Shown: positions 1 through 9,237, counted from the first letter of the stretch. The stretch is 64,000 nucleotides of DNA from JAJZSS01 sp964463505 (GCA_964463505.1 CAYXDC010000001.1:1-64000), one strand, 5' to 3'. Made by a program: numbers and translations. The notes: generated by a model from the letters alone, not told the origin.

Positions 1-121
1 CAAATTCCAGTCTATAATTCAAAAAGGCTTGCTGATGTTTGTCACCCTGGTTGATGTAATAGGACATTAGACAATTGATCCAAGTCGGTGTATGCTTAGC
101 AATGGTGTAACACATCGTCAT
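1..121 (-). other. Open minus-strand frame running off the left edge
   Basis: The first 224 bases hold no supported plus-strand gene. On the minus strand one frame is free of stops from the window edge to beyond position 148, with an ATG codon at 121. The residues near the edge loosely resemble a TPR-type helix pair (W, Y, GD, A, Y spacing), but the match to the consensus spacing is imperfect. The stretch upstream of the ATG is Cys- and aromatic-rich, as expected for non-coding DNA. It may be the start of a gene lying outside the window or a chance open frame. Confidence 0.15.
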
Positions 122-224
122 GGACCAATAATCTACTCCATAGGAGGTGAGGCCGAGCCAAGTAGCAAATCTGTTTACCAATCGTTTCCCATCCAAGTAA
201 CAATAAATCGAGGAGAAGTAAAAA

Positions 225-1454
225 ATGCAAAGTAAACAATTATGGCGGATTTTTGCCCTGCTTACCATACTGGCGATGGTTATCTCAGCCTGTGGGACTC
301 CAGCCACTTCTGAGGTAGTTGAGACACCAGAAGTTGTGGGCGGCTTCCAAATCCCAACCACCCAGGAAGGCAAGTTCAATGTTGCCATGGTACTGATCGG
401 CCCGCATGACGATGGAGGTTGGTCACAATCGCATTACGAAGGTCTGACCTACATCCAGGAAAATGTGCCCAACGTACACGTTGCTTATGTCGAGAACGTT
501 CCAGAAGGCGCAGACTCTGAGCAGATCTTCCGCAGCCTTTCCCGCAAAGGCTTTGACCTGATCTTCGGTACATCTTACGGTTTCATGGACCCCATGGAAG
601 TAGTAGCAAGCGAATTTCCGGACAGCATGTACATCCATATTTCCGGGATTAAGTCGAACGAAACCAACTTTGGCAACCTGTTCGGCGCCATGGAAAACAT
701 GAAATACCTGGCCGGAATGCTGGCTGGCGCCCGAGCAAAAATGGACGGCAATCCAAAATTGGGCTATATGGCCACCTTCCCCATCCCGGAAGAATTGCGC
801 CTGGGTAATGCCATCGCCCTGGGCATGCGCAAAACCTGCCCGGAATGCACCATGGATGTACGCTGGATCAACACCTGGCATGACCCGATCATCGAAAAGG
901 AAGCTGCCGCTTCGCTGTTTGACGCGGGCGCGCAGGTTGTCTTCACCGGCGCTGACACTCCGGCTGTTGCCGATGTGGCTCAGGAAAAGGGCAAATGGGG
1001 CGTAACCTATGACTGGTATGGCTCCTGCAAAGTAGAACGCTGCCTGACTGCCCCCTATTGGATCTGGGGCCCGGTGTATTCAGACATCACTGAACGCGTG
1101 ATCGCCAAGACCTACAAACCTGGTTGGGATTATTTCGATGCCGAAACCGGGGCGTTGGGTCTGGTAGGCTTCATGGAGGGCGATACCCTGACCCCGGGAG
1201 TAGCCGAACTACCACCGGAAGTGGTCCAGGAAGTCCGCGATATTATGGCGAAGATGTTGGCTGGCGAGTTTACCCGCTTCGATGTCTTCAGTGGCCCGAT
1301 TAATGATAACCAGGGGAATGTAATTGTGCCCGCTGGCGAGCGCTTGAGCCAGATTGATCTCGATGCATTCCCAGAGTATGGACTGGGCTGCACGTATTGT
1401 ATGAAGTGGTGGGCAGAAGGCATTACCGCCGAACTACCCTCTACAGACGGCTAG
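225..1454 (+). CDS. BMP family ABC transporter substrate-binding lipoprotein
   Basis: This is the extracytoplasmic solute receptor of an ABC importer. A 22-residue signal peptide ends in the lipobox ISA-C, so Cys23 should be lipidated. The mature part follows the PnrA/BMP (basic membrane protein) fold family, with typical segments such as the DGGWSQSHYEG ligand-loop region and KLGYMATFPIPE. Family members that have been studied mostly bind purine or pyrimidine nucleosides; the ligand here is inferred, not shown. GGAGAA precedes the ATG by about 7 bases. The ATPase and two permeases follow directly, after a strong hairpin terminator that probably lets the receptor be made in excess over the membrane parts. 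Confidence 0.9.
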   Translation: MQSKQLWRIFALLTILAMVISACGTPATSEVVETPEVVGGFQIPTTQEGKFNVAMVLIGPHDDGGWSQSHYEGLTYIQENVPNVHVAYVENVPEGADSEQIFRSLSRKGFDLIFGTSYGFMDPMEVVASEFPDSMYIHISGIKSNETNFGNLFGAMENMKYLAGMLAGARAKMDGNPKLGYMATFPIPEELRLGNAIALGMRKTCPECTMDVRWINTWHDPIIEKEAAASLFDAGAQVVFTGADTPAVADVAQEKGKWGVTYDWYGSCKVERCLTAPYWIWGPVYSDITERVIAKTYKPGWDYFDAETGALGLVGFMEGDTLTPGVAELPPEVVQEVRDIMAKMLAGEFTRFDVFSGPINDNQGNVIVPAGERLSQIDLDAFPEYGLGCTYCMKWWAEGITAELPSTDG

Positions 1455-1472
1455 AAATTTTGCGAACCTATG

Positions 1473-1508
1473 GGGCCGGAACCCTCGCCAGGGTTCTGGC
1501 CCTTTTTT
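1473..1508 (+). terminator. Rho-independent terminator between receptor and ABC ATPase
   Basis: A 13-bp stem (1473-1485 with 1490-1502, one G-T pair) closes on a four-base CGCC loop and is followed by six T residues. It lies inside an otherwise co-directional transporter operon, so partial read-through would give more receptor than transporter. Confidence 0.85.
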
Positions 1509-1559
1509 AGGTAAGACTTGCCCATCAATCTGTCTAGCGGTAATCATAAAAGAGAAAAA

Positions 1560-3137
1560 ATGGTCAACGAAAACCAAACCGAACAACCCAAAAATTATGT
1601 TCAGCCAATTGTAGAAATGCGCGGGATTGTCAAACGCTTCCCAGGAGTGCTTGCCAACGATCATGTAGATTTCGAATTAATGCCTGGAGAAATTCACGCA
1701 CTATTGGGGGAAAATGGAGCCGGTAAAAGTACGCTGATGAATATCCTGGCAGGGCTGTACCGCCCAGATTCGGGAACAATCCTGATTCATGGAAAGCCAG
1801 TAACCTTTACCTCTCCCAAGGATGCAATACGCTCAGGGATTGGCATGGTACACCAGCATTTCATGCTGGTACCCTCCCAGACAGTCACAGAAAATATCTT
1901 ACTGGGTCTGGATGATCCGCGTTTTCTCTTGAATTTAAACGAATACCACCGCAAGATAGAAAATTTAGGCGATCAGTACGGTTTAAAAGTTGACCCGCGC
2001 GCCAAGATCTGGCAACTTTCAGTTGGAGAACAGCAGCGCGTCGAAATCTTGAAAAGCCTGTACAGGGGAGCAGAAATCCTGATCATGGATGAGCCAACTG
2101 CGGTGCTGGCTCCACAGGAGATCGATGACCTGTTTAAAACCCTGCGCTCGATGCTCGTCAGTGGGAAATCGGTGATCTTCATCAGCCATAAGCTCCAAGA
2201 AGTAACCGCGATTGCAGACCGGATTTCCGTCTTACGCAAAGGCAAAGCGACCGCCACCAGTGTACCGCTGGGAAAAACCACCCGCCAGGAATTGGCGCAG
2301 TTAATGGTGGGGCGCGAAGTGATCTTTCAGGTAGAGAAAAAACAACAGCAAGCTGGCAAATTAGTCCTGGAGGTCGAGGACTTGCACGTAGATAACGATA
2401 AAGGTTTGCCAGCTCTGCGAGGGGTAACCTTAAATGTGCGCGCTGGGGAAATTGTGGGTCTCGCCGGAGTGGCGGGAAATGGACAGCGTGAGCTGGCACA
2501 GACAATCGGCGGAATGCGCGCCTGCACCCGGGGGAAGATCTTGCTGAACGGTGACCCGATCGACAACCGTAATCCGCGTTACAGCATTCAACATGGGCTG
2601 GGCTATGTACCGGAGGACAGGACCCATACCGGCAGCTCACCCAACCTGAGCGTCACTGACAACGTCATTATGAAGAATTATTATAAAGAGCCGATCGCAC
2701 ATGGATGGGTGCTGGATGCCACGTCAGCCAGTCACTTTGCCGAAGAGCTCAAGACTGCCTATGATATTATCGTCCCTAATGTTGAAACCCCTGTGCGCTT
2801 GCTTTCCGGCGGCAATCTGCAACGCGTGATCCTGGCGCGCGAAATATCTGGTCAACCTTCTTTTTTGATCGCCGTACAACCTACGCGTGGGCTGGATGTA
2901 GGCGCAATCGAGGGTATCCAGCGCCTGCTTCTGGCACAGCGCGAGGCTGGAGCAGCGGTGCTGCTGATTTCTGAAGAATTAGAAGAGCTTTTCTCATTGA
3001 GCGACCGGGTTTATGTGATTTATGAAGGCCGCATTATGGGAGAAGTACACGACAGCAACCTGGAGAACGTGGGGTTAATGATGACCGGGACACCCCTGGA
3101 CCAGATCCAACAGAAAGGATCACCAGCCGATGACTGA
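1560..3137 (+). CDS. ABC transporter ATPase, duplicated (nucleoside/sugar type)
   Basis: This energises the importer whose receptor lies upstream. It has two fused nucleotide-binding domains, as in the NupA/RbsA/MglA class. The first is intact: Walker A GENGAGKST, signature LSVGEQQRVEI, Walker B ILIMDEPTA. The second is degenerate in Walker A (GVAGNGQREL) but keeps the signature LSGGNLQRV and a changed Walker B (FLIAVQPTRGLD, with Gln in place of the usual Glu), which is normal for this class. I place the start at the ATG at 1560 (MVNENQ, purine-rich leader) rather than an in-frame TTG at 1518, which sits against the terminator. The stop overlaps the start of the next gene by 8 bases. Confidence 0.9.
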   Translation: MVNENQTEQPKNYVQPIVEMRGIVKRFPGVLANDHVDFELMPGEIHALLGENGAGKSTLMNILAGLYRPDSGTILIHGKPVTFTSPKDAIRSGIGMVHQHFMLVPSQTVTENILLGLDDPRFLLNLNEYHRKIENLGDQYGLKVDPRAKIWQLSVGEQQRVEILKSLYRGAEILIMDEPTAVLAPQEIDDLFKTLRSMLVSGKSVIFISHKLQEVTAIADRISVLRKGKATATSVPLGKTTRQELAQLMVGREVIFQVEKKQQQAGKLVLEVEDLHVDNDKGLPALRGVTLNVRAGEIVGLAGVAGNGQRELAQTIGGMRACTRGKILLNGDPIDNRNPRYSIQHGLGYVPEDRTHTGSSPNLSVTDNVIMKNYYKEPIAHGWVLDATSASHFAEELKTAYDIIVPNVETPVRLLSGGNLQRVILAREISGQPSFLIAVQPTRGLDVGAIEGIQRLLLAQREAGAAVLLISEELEELFSLSDRVYVIYEGRIMGEVHDSNLENVGLMMTGTPLDQIQQKGSPADD

Positions 3138-4263
3138 AACTGGCAGCACGACCATCAAGCCGAAAAAATTCCCCTACCGGGTCAAATTTGAGCAACGCCT
3201 GACTGAAGTACCGCGCTGGTTTCCCGCTGCTGTCTCTGTTGGGGCAATTGTCGTGGCTTTACTTCTAGGCGCTGTAGTAATCGCCTTTGCCGGAGGTGAC
3301 CCCTGGCGTTCTTATGCCCATATTGCCAGGGCTTCGTTTGGCAGCCTGGGCGTTTTCTCCGATACATTGGTCAAAGCAACCCCACTGATCTTAGTCGGCT
3401 TGGCTTGTTCGGTTGCCTTCCGCATGAAACTGTGGAATATTGGCGCTGAAGGCCAGTTTTTCCTGGGAGCATTTGGCGCCAGCGCGGTTGTGCTCGCGCC
3501 GCTTCTCCCCGCAGAGACACCTCGCTGGATCTTTATCCCCGTTATGATGCTCGCCGGTATCCTGGCTGGCGCGCTATGGGGTTTTATACCAGGCATTCTC
3601 AAAGCCAAGCTCAATGTGAATGAAATCATTACCACTCTGATGATGAACTACATTGCTGTAGCGTGGAACAACTACTTTATTTTTGCTATCTGGACGGAAG
3701 GCGGCTTCCAGATGTCACCGGTGTTTCCAAAGAACGCCTGGTTACCCCGTCTGGCAGATTACGCCATTCAAGTCCCACTCTTTCGCGGATTGACTGTGCA
3801 CCTGGGGTTGATCATGGCGCTGCTAGCCGCAGTCCTGGTCTGGTTCATCCTGTATCGCAGCCGTTGGGGTTATGAAATCCGCCTGATCGGCGATAACCCG
3901 CGCGCCGCCAAATACGCCGGACTGAACATTACCCGCAATATGGTTTTGGTGATGATGTTATCCGGCGGTCTGGCCGGCCTGGCAGGAATGTCGGAAATCA
4001 CGGGGGTCGTGCATCGCCTGCAAGGGGCCATCTCACCAGGCTACGGTTTCACCGGGATTATTATCGCCTGGCTGGCTAAGCTCAATCCATATGCTGTGAT
4101 CCTGGTATCGGTATTGTTCGGAGGACTGATCCTGGCGGGACGCGAGATCCAACCATCTGGCATTCCCCGCATGATCCAGGGAATAATCCTGGTTTGTTTG
4201 ATCGCCAGCGACTTTTTAATTCGCTACCGGGTGCGCATAGTTCGAGTAAATGGAGAGGCATAA
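3130..4263 (+). CDS. ABC transporter permease (BMP/nucleoside importer, subunit 1)
   Basis: This 377-residue inner-membrane permease belongs to the BPD_transp_2 family (RbsC/NupP type). A cytoplasmic N-terminus is followed by about nine hydrophobic segments. The conserved cytoplasmic coupling region around GDNPRAAKYAGL, which contacts the ATPase, is present near residue 257, followed by the Gly-rich GGLAGLAGMSEI helix. Its start overlaps the ATPase gene, indicating translational coupling, and the second permease begins 3 bases after its stop. Together they should form the heterodimeric membrane channel. Confidence 0.9.
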   Translation: MTETGSTTIKPKKFPYRVKFEQRLTEVPRWFPAAVSVGAIVVALLLGAVVIAFAGGDPWRSYAHIARASFGSLGVFSDTLVKATPLILVGLACSVAFRMKLWNIGAEGQFFLGAFGASAVVLAPLLPAETPRWIFIPVMMLAGILAGALWGFIPGILKAKLNVNEIITTLMMNYIAVAWNNYFIFAIWTEGGFQMSPVFPKNAWLPRLADYAIQVPLFRGLTVHLGLIMALLAAVLVWFILYRSRWGYEIRLIGDNPRAAKYAGLNITRNMVLVMMLSGGLAGLAGMSEITGVVHRLQGAISPGYGFTGIIIAWLAKLNPYAVILVSVLFGGLILAGREIQPSGIPRMIQGIILVCLIASDFLIRYRVRIVRVNGEA

Positions 4264-4266
4264 TTC

Positions 4267-5235
4267 ATGGATTTCATCATTATTCTCCAGGCTGGCGTTG
4301 CAACCGGCACCATTTTACTCTTTGCCACAATCGGTGAGATCCTGACCGAACGATCAGGGGTAATGAACCTGGGTGTTGAAGGGATGATGCTGATGGGAGC
4401 AATGAGCGCCTTCAGTGTCGCCGTTAAGACTGGCAATCCCTGGCTGGGATTAATTGTCGCCATGCTGGTCGCTGGTCTCTTCAGCCAGATTCATGCCTTC
4501 ATCACCATCACCCTGCAGGCAGATCAGGTTGTTAGCGGACTTGCTCTGACGTTCTTGGGCACAGGGATCAGTCTTGTTTTAGGAGAGGGGCTGAGCAAAG
4601 CCGGGGCGATTTCGCTGCTGCCATCCTACACGATCCCCCTGCTCTCGCAAATCCCTGTCCTCGGGCCGATCTTCTTCACCAACCAAAGCATTATGGTTTA
4701 TCTCGGTTATTTGTTAATCCCCCTGGCCTGGTATTACATCAACCGCACCCGCCCAGGCATGCACCTGCGGGCAGTGGGAGAATACCCGGCTGCAGCAGAT
4801 GCAGTGGGAATCAATGTCTATCGCTTGCGCTACTTTTATGTCTTTGTAGGCGGTATGTTAGCCGGGCTGGCAGGCGCCACAATCAGCCTGGCGATCTCGC
4901 CAGGCTGGTTTAGCGAATTAACCACCGCCGGACAAGGCTGGATTGCCATCGGCCTGGTTATTTTCGCCCAGTGGGATCCTGTGCGAGCAGCTGTCGGCTC
5001 CTATGCTTTCGGTGCTTTGCGCCGTTTGATCCTGGATATTCAGGGTCCTACCATGCTGCTCGGATTTGCCAATCCTTTCTACTATAATCCCTATTGGGGA
5101 TTCTTCCTGCAAATGCTGCCTTACGCATTTACTGTGATCGTTCTGGTGATCGGCTCGCGCGAAGCTATGCGCAAACGCCTGGGCTCACCGGCTGCTCTGG
5201 GAAATCCATATATCCGTGGGGAACGAGGCTTATAA
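4267..5235 (+). CDS. ABC transporter permease (BMP/nucleoside importer, subunit 2)
   Basis: This is the second permease, 322 residues, shorter than its partner as is usual for NupQ-like subunits. The N-terminal segment LTERSGVMNLGVEGMMLMGA is the family hallmark. The coupling loop VGEYPAAADAVGIN lies near residue 170, followed by the Gly-rich GGMLAGLAGA helix. It pairs with the upstream permease to form the membrane pore. Threonine synthase starts 4 bases after its stop, so the transporter operon appears to continue into amino-acid metabolism. Confidence 0.9.
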   Translation: MDFIIILQAGVATGTILLFATIGEILTERSGVMNLGVEGMMLMGAMSAFSVAVKTGNPWLGLIVAMLVAGLFSQIHAFITITLQADQVVSGLALTFLGTGISLVLGEGLSKAGAISLLPSYTIPLLSQIPVLGPIFFTNQSIMVYLGYLLIPLAWYYINRTRPGMHLRAVGEYPAAADAVGINVYRLRYFYVFVGGMLAGLAGATISLAISPGWFSELTTAGQGWIAIGLVIFAQWDPVRAAVGSYAFGALRRLILDIQGPTMLLGFANPFYYNPYWGFFLQMLPYAFTVIVLVIGSREAMRKRLGSPAALGNPYIRGERGL

Positions 5236-5239
5236 CACT

Positions 5240-6490
5240 ATGGAAAAGTTTTTTGGCTATCAGTGCTCGGTCTGTGGGGGTCAATACGGACCCAATGAGA
5301 TCACTTATACCTGCCCCAAGGATGGTGGGAACCTGGATATCGTTTTAGATTACGACGCTATCCGCAAATACGTCAAACCTGAATTGATTTTCCGCCAGGA
5401 TGAGCCCTCGCTTTGGCGTTATCTGCCGCTCCTGCCTATTCAGGACCCGGGTGGGCATGGAACTCCCCTACACGCTGCAGGCTGGACACCGGTCTTTAAG
5501 CCCCCCCGTCTGGCTGCCGAACTGGGGGTCGATAAGCTATGGGTAAAAGACGAGAGCCGCAATCCAACCGCCTCCTTTAAAGATCGCGCCAGTGCAATCG
5601 TCGTGGGGCGCGCCCGAGAAATCCACGCCGAAGTCGTAGTGACTGCTTCTACCGGAAATGCAGGCGCAGCCCTGGCAGGCATGTCTGCTGCCATCGGTCA
5701 AAAGGCGATTATTTTTGCCCCCAAAACCGCCCCGCCGGCCAAAATAGCCCAGCTCGTTGTGTTTGGCGCTCAGGTGATCCTGGTTGATGGCACTTATGAC
5801 GACGCCTTTGACTTGACCATCCAGGCTGCCCAGGAATTTGGCTGGTATTGCCGTAATACGGGCTATAACCCCTTCACCGCTGAAGGAAAGAAGACTGCCG
5901 CGTTTGAAATTTGGGAGTGGATGCTTGTAGATCAGATTCCACACAGTCCATCCAAACCACTGACCGTCTTCGTGTCGGTTGGTGATGGTAATATCATCTC
6001 TGGAATCCACAAAGGCTTCAAAGACCTGCACGCGTTGGGCTGGCTGGAAAGCATGCCGCGCCTGATCGGCGTCCAGGCCGAAGGCTCAGCAGCCATAGCC
6101 AATGCCTTCAAAGCTGGCAACGAGCAGATTATCCCGGTTCAGGCAACCACCCTGGCCGATTCCATATCGGTCGATCTACCGCGCGATGGGCTGCGCGCCG
6201 TGCGCGCTGCCACGCAAACCGGCGGCGCGTATATCACCGTCAGCGACCAGGAAATCCTGGCGGGGATTGCTGCCCTGGGCCCATGTGGTATCTTTGCGGA
6301 ACCCGCGGGTGCGACCGCTTATGCAGGGTTGGTAAAAGCCCTGCAGTCCGGTCTTGTTCAGCGCGACGACTCTATCCTGGTGCTTAATACCGGAAGTGGC
6401 CTTAAAGATGTCAAAGCTGCCATGCAAGCCACCCAACCGGCCCCAGTGATCGAGCCATCCCTGGCAGCTGTTAAAAATCTACTAAGATAG
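5240..6490 (+). CDS. thrC: Threonine synthase
   Basis: A PLP-dependent enzyme that converts O-phosphohomoserine to threonine and phosphate. The 416-residue protein opens with a zinc-ribbon-like element (Cys9, Cys12, Cys25), as found in one group of bacterial and archaeal threonine synthases. The PLP lysine is Lys114 in NPTASFKDRAS. The phosphate-binding STGNAGAAL loop and a late NTGSGLKD segment fit the family. I prefer the ATG at 5240, preceded by CGAGG, over a GTG at 5216 that would overlap the permease. The link to a BMP importer has no obvious metabolic reason and may only reflect co-transcription. Confidence 0.88.
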   Translation: MEKFFGYQCSVCGGQYGPNEITYTCPKDGGNLDIVLDYDAIRKYVKPELIFRQDEPSLWRYLPLLPIQDPGGHGTPLHAAGWTPVFKPPRLAAELGVDKLWVKDESRNPTASFKDRASAIVVGRAREIHAEVVVTASTGNAGAALAGMSAAIGQKAIIFAPKTAPPAKIAQLVVFGAQVILVDGTYDDAFDLTIQAAQEFGWYCRNTGYNPFTAEGKKTAAFEIWEWMLVDQIPHSPSKPLTVFVSVGDGNIISGIHKGFKDLHALGWLESMPRLIGVQAEGSAAIANAFKAGNEQIIPVQATTLADSISVDLPRDGLRAVRAATQTGGAYITVSDQEILAGIAALGPCGIFAEPAGATAYAGLVKALQSGLVQRDDSILVLNTGSGLKDVKAAMQATQPAPVIEPSLAAVKNLLR

Positions 6491-6496
6491 GGGATT

Positions 6497-7474
6497 ATGA
6501 GCGAACCAACATTTTCTATCATCGCCCCAATATTCAACGAGCGCGAGAATCTACCTGAGCTCTACCAGCGTGTGAAAAACGTCATGGATCAGTCTGGCGA
6601 AGCCTGGGAGCTATTGCTGATCGACGACGGCTCAACCGATGGATCTACCCAGATCATCAACAACCTGGCAGACCAGGACGAGCGTGTGCGCCCGTTGATC
6701 TTCGCCCGCAATTTCGGACATCAGATTGCTGTCACCGCCGGATTGGACTACAGCCACGGTCAGGCCATGGTCATTATCGACTCCGACTTACAGGACCCGC
6801 CCGAGGTCATTTTGGACTTGATTGCCAAATGGCGCGAAGGTTATGAGGTCGTCTATGCCGTGCGCGCAGAGCGTGAAGGCGAATCCTGGTTCAAGCTCTT
6901 CACGGCCTCCTTGTTCTATCGCATTATTTACCGCATTACAGATGTAAAAATTCCACTGGATACAGGCGACTTCCGCTTGCTGGATCGCCAGGTGGTGAAC
7001 GTGCTCAACCAGATGCGCGAGCGGCATCGCTTCTTGCGCGGCATGTCTGCCTGGGTAGGTTTTAACCAGGTTGGAGTGCCTTACCGTCGCGCTGCCCGGC
7101 ATGCTGGGGAGACCAAATATCCCTTTAAGAAGATGTTCCGGCTGGCGCTAAACGCCATCACCGGCTTCTCTTATTTCCCGCTTCAGATGGCAACCTATAT
7201 CGGGTTCATCTCCGCCGGCATCAGCATCCTGGCCATTCCGGTGGTTATTGCCACACGTCTGGCGGGCTCGCAAGCTTTCTTCGGGCAGGCAACTACCCTG
7301 ATTGCAGTGCTTTTTCTGGGTGGTGTACAATTGATCTCACTGGGTATTCTGGGCGAATATATCGGACGGCTGTACGATGAGGCCAAAGGCAGGCCGATGT
7401 ATATTGTTCGCCAGGATAAGCGCCAGCCCTCCCCCGAGCAGCTTCCTTCAGAAAGCCAGTCATCCGAGGCCTGA
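6497..7474 (+). CDS. Family 2 glycosyltransferase, polyprenyl-phosphate type (DPM1/GtrB-like)
   Basis: It probably transfers a sugar from a nucleotide donor to polyprenyl phosphate on the cytoplasmic face of the membrane. The GT-A domain has the nucleotide-binding DDGSTDGS motif and the metal-binding DSDLQDPPE motif. A conserved RHRFLRGM segment follows, and the protein ends in two transmembrane helices (about residues 228-300) typical of ArnC/GtrB/YkoT proteins. The total length of 325 residues is normal. A GGGG run precedes the ATG, 6 bases after thrC. The GT39-like enzyme elsewhere in this window is the kind of protein that would use such a lipid-linked sugar, though no direct link is shown. 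Confidence 0.85.
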   Translation: MSEPTFSIIAPIFNERENLPELYQRVKNVMDQSGEAWELLLIDDGSTDGSTQIINNLADQDERVRPLIFARNFGHQIAVTAGLDYSHGQAMVIIDSDLQDPPEVILDLIAKWREGYEVVYAVRAEREGESWFKLFTASLFYRIIYRITDVKIPLDTGDFRLLDRQVVNVLNQMRERHRFLRGMSAWVGFNQVGVPYRRAARHAGETKYPFKKMFRLALNAITGFSYFPLQMATYIGFISAGISILAIPVVIATRLAGSQAFFGQATTLIAVLFLGGVQLISLGILGEYIGRLYDEAKGRPMYIVRQDKRQPSPEQLPSESQSSEA

Positions 7475-7491
7475 CCGCGATTTAACCAACT

Positions 7492-8079
7492 ATGCTTCCC
7501 CCTCCCACTGCACTCGTCCTGGTCGCCGTTATTAACCAACCCCGAGATCTTGAGATCGCCCGATTACTGGGCTGGTACCGTATCCCCCTGGCAAAGGCTC
7601 CCAAGGTTGTGGCAGTGGATTACCTGGCTTTTTACCAGACTGCTGCTTTCGGCGCAGAAAAATGGCGCATTCAAACCATCGCACCTGTCCTGGGGCACGA
7701 GCTGACCACGCGTGCTGAATTGCTGCGCGACGAATCCGATCACCCCCGCGCCCAGGCCACTTACTACAAACTTCAGCTTGGCCCACTGCAACAACTGCCC
7801 CGCCCGATTCTGGCAAAAAGCTGGCGGCAAATCACCTTCTTCTACACGACCGGAGAGTACTTGCAGCATGCCAATACAGTAAATGATCTGGTGCTAGGGA
7901 TAGAAGAACGCCCAACTTTATGGCAAGCATTACGCGAGCGGGTCTGCCAGAAACAGCATTATGGAAATCAAGAAACGAGCGATAACCCCCCGCTGGATCT
8001 GGACCCAGGGTTACTGGCTGCGCTGTTGGGGTTGAGTCATGCGAACCCCGAAATAAAAAATTCTGGCGGTAAATTTTAA
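7492..8079 (+). CDS. Conserved-looking hypothetical protein
   Basis: I do not recognise the family. The 195-residue protein has no signal peptide or membrane segment and looks soluble and cytoplasmic. Ordered motifs suggest a real domain: LLGWYRIPLAKAPK, a DYLAFYQTAAFG segment, HPRAQATYYKLQLGPL, and a QITFFYTTGEYL strand-turn near residue 115. The WYRIP and AFYQ elements recall a domain I have seen beside or within nuclease-like proteins, but I cannot confirm that. It lies 17 bases after the glycosyltransferase gene, with only a weak ribosome-binding site, so it is probably translated from the same message. Confidence 0.7.
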   Translation: MLPPPTALVLVAVINQPRDLEIARLLGWYRIPLAKAPKVVAVDYLAFYQTAAFGAEKWRIQTIAPVLGHELTTRAELLRDESDHPRAQATYYKLQLGPLQQLPRPILAKSWRQITFFYTTGEYLQHANTVNDLVLGIEERPTLWQALRERVCQKQHYGNQETSDNPPLDLDPGLLAALLGLSHANPEIKNSGGKF

Positions 8080-8113
8080 AGTGATCTTCATCTGAGATTT
8101 CTGGAGTATATTC

Positions 8114-9217
8114 ATGGCAGATTCAAATATGCCACCCGGCGAGCGAGCAGATTCAGCCTCAAACCCTGACGATTCAAACGATAGCAGCTCACAACAGGTA
8201 TGGACTTTTCGAGGTTATAAGCTAAGCCCCAGCGAATTTACCACTGCAATGGTGCACCAGTTCCGGGCTGAGGTGCAGCGCGCCAATGTTTGGCGGCAAC
8301 GCCTGGATATGACCACCAATTGGGCTGTAGTTACAACCGGCGCCGTCATCTCGATCGCCTTCACTGGAGAGGGCGCACCTCATCTGGTCATTATTCTCAA
8401 CCTTTTATTGGTGACTCTGTTTTTATCGATAGAATCCCGGCGCTATCGTTACTTTGAATTATGGAGTTATCGTATCCGCCTGATGGAAACGGACTTCTTT
8501 GCGGCCATGCTGGTGCCTCCCTTCCATCCCTCAGCCGACTGGGCCGAATCCCTTGCAGAAAACCTGCTCCATCCGCACTTCCCAATTACTTTCACGGAGG
8601 CCCTGGGACGCCGCCTGCGGCGCAACTACCTGTGGATATTCACCGTTATTTATCTGGCCTGGTTTGCCAAGCTCTGGTTGCAACCCACAACGGCAATAAA
8701 CTGGGCGCATGTTGTCCGGCGCGCCGGTGTTGGCGGCCTTAGTGGAGAAGTAGTTATGGGTGGGATGATCGGCCTGGGCATCTTTTTAGCCCTGTTTGCC
8801 CTGATCACAATTCGTTTGCAAGAAGCTTCTGGCGAGGTCCTGCCCCGCTATGAAGGTTTGCCCGAACAGGTGCTGGCTGCATTTGGGAAAAGCGAAACAC
8901 CCCACCCGATTGAACATGCCTGGTATCGAAAAGCTAAACGGCGGCGCCAGTTTTTAACTTTAATCATCACAGATCAGTCGCAGGCTGTCTCAGCCCGCAT
9001 CATGAAAGATATGGCGCGCGGCGTCACGGCGCTATCAGGCAAGGGAATGTATACGGGAAAAGAGCATCAAATCCTGATGGTGGCTTTGACGACCACGGAG
9101 ATTCCTCATCTAAAGGATCTGGTTCGCTCAATAGATGAGAATGCCTTTGTCATTGTCACACCCGCCCAGGAAATATTAGGGCGTGGGTTTCTACCCTTAG
9201 AGGAAATTAAATATTAA
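8114..9217 (+). CDS. Membrane protein with DUF2270 and C-terminal DUF2179 domains
   Basis: The 367-residue protein starts with a polar region rich in Ser and Asp. A DUF2270-like membrane region follows (about residues 31-225): the SPSEFTTAMVHQFRAE and WAVVTTGAVISIAF segments, the SIESRRYRYFELW motif and four hydrophobic helices. From about residue 276 the sequence matches DUF2179, the soluble domain usually found at the end of YitT-type membrane proteins: LIITDQ, a RGVTALSGKGMYTG core, DENAFVIV and ILGRGF. DUF2179 is thought to act as a small ligand-sensing domain, which is not proven. GGAG precedes the ATG. The cargo or signal of such a fusion is unknown. Confidence 0.82.
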   Translation: MADSNMPPGERADSASNPDDSNDSSSQQVWTFRGYKLSPSEFTTAMVHQFRAEVQRANVWRQRLDMTTNWAVVTTGAVISIAFTGEGAPHLVIILNLLLVTLFLSIESRRYRYFELWSYRIRLMETDFFAAMLVPPFHPSADWAESLAENLLHPHFPITFTEALGRRLRRNYLWIFTVIYLAWFAKLWLQPTTAINWAHVVRRAGVGGLSGEVVMGGMIGLGIFLALFALITIRLQEASGEVLPRYEGLPEQVLAAFGKSETPHPIEHAWYRKAKRRRQFLTLIITDQSQAVSARIMKDMARGVTALSGKGMYTGKEHQILMVALTTTEIPHLKDLVRSIDENAFVIVTPAQEILGRGFLPLEEIKY

Positions 9218-9237
9218 ATGTTATTTGAGGAAGCACT

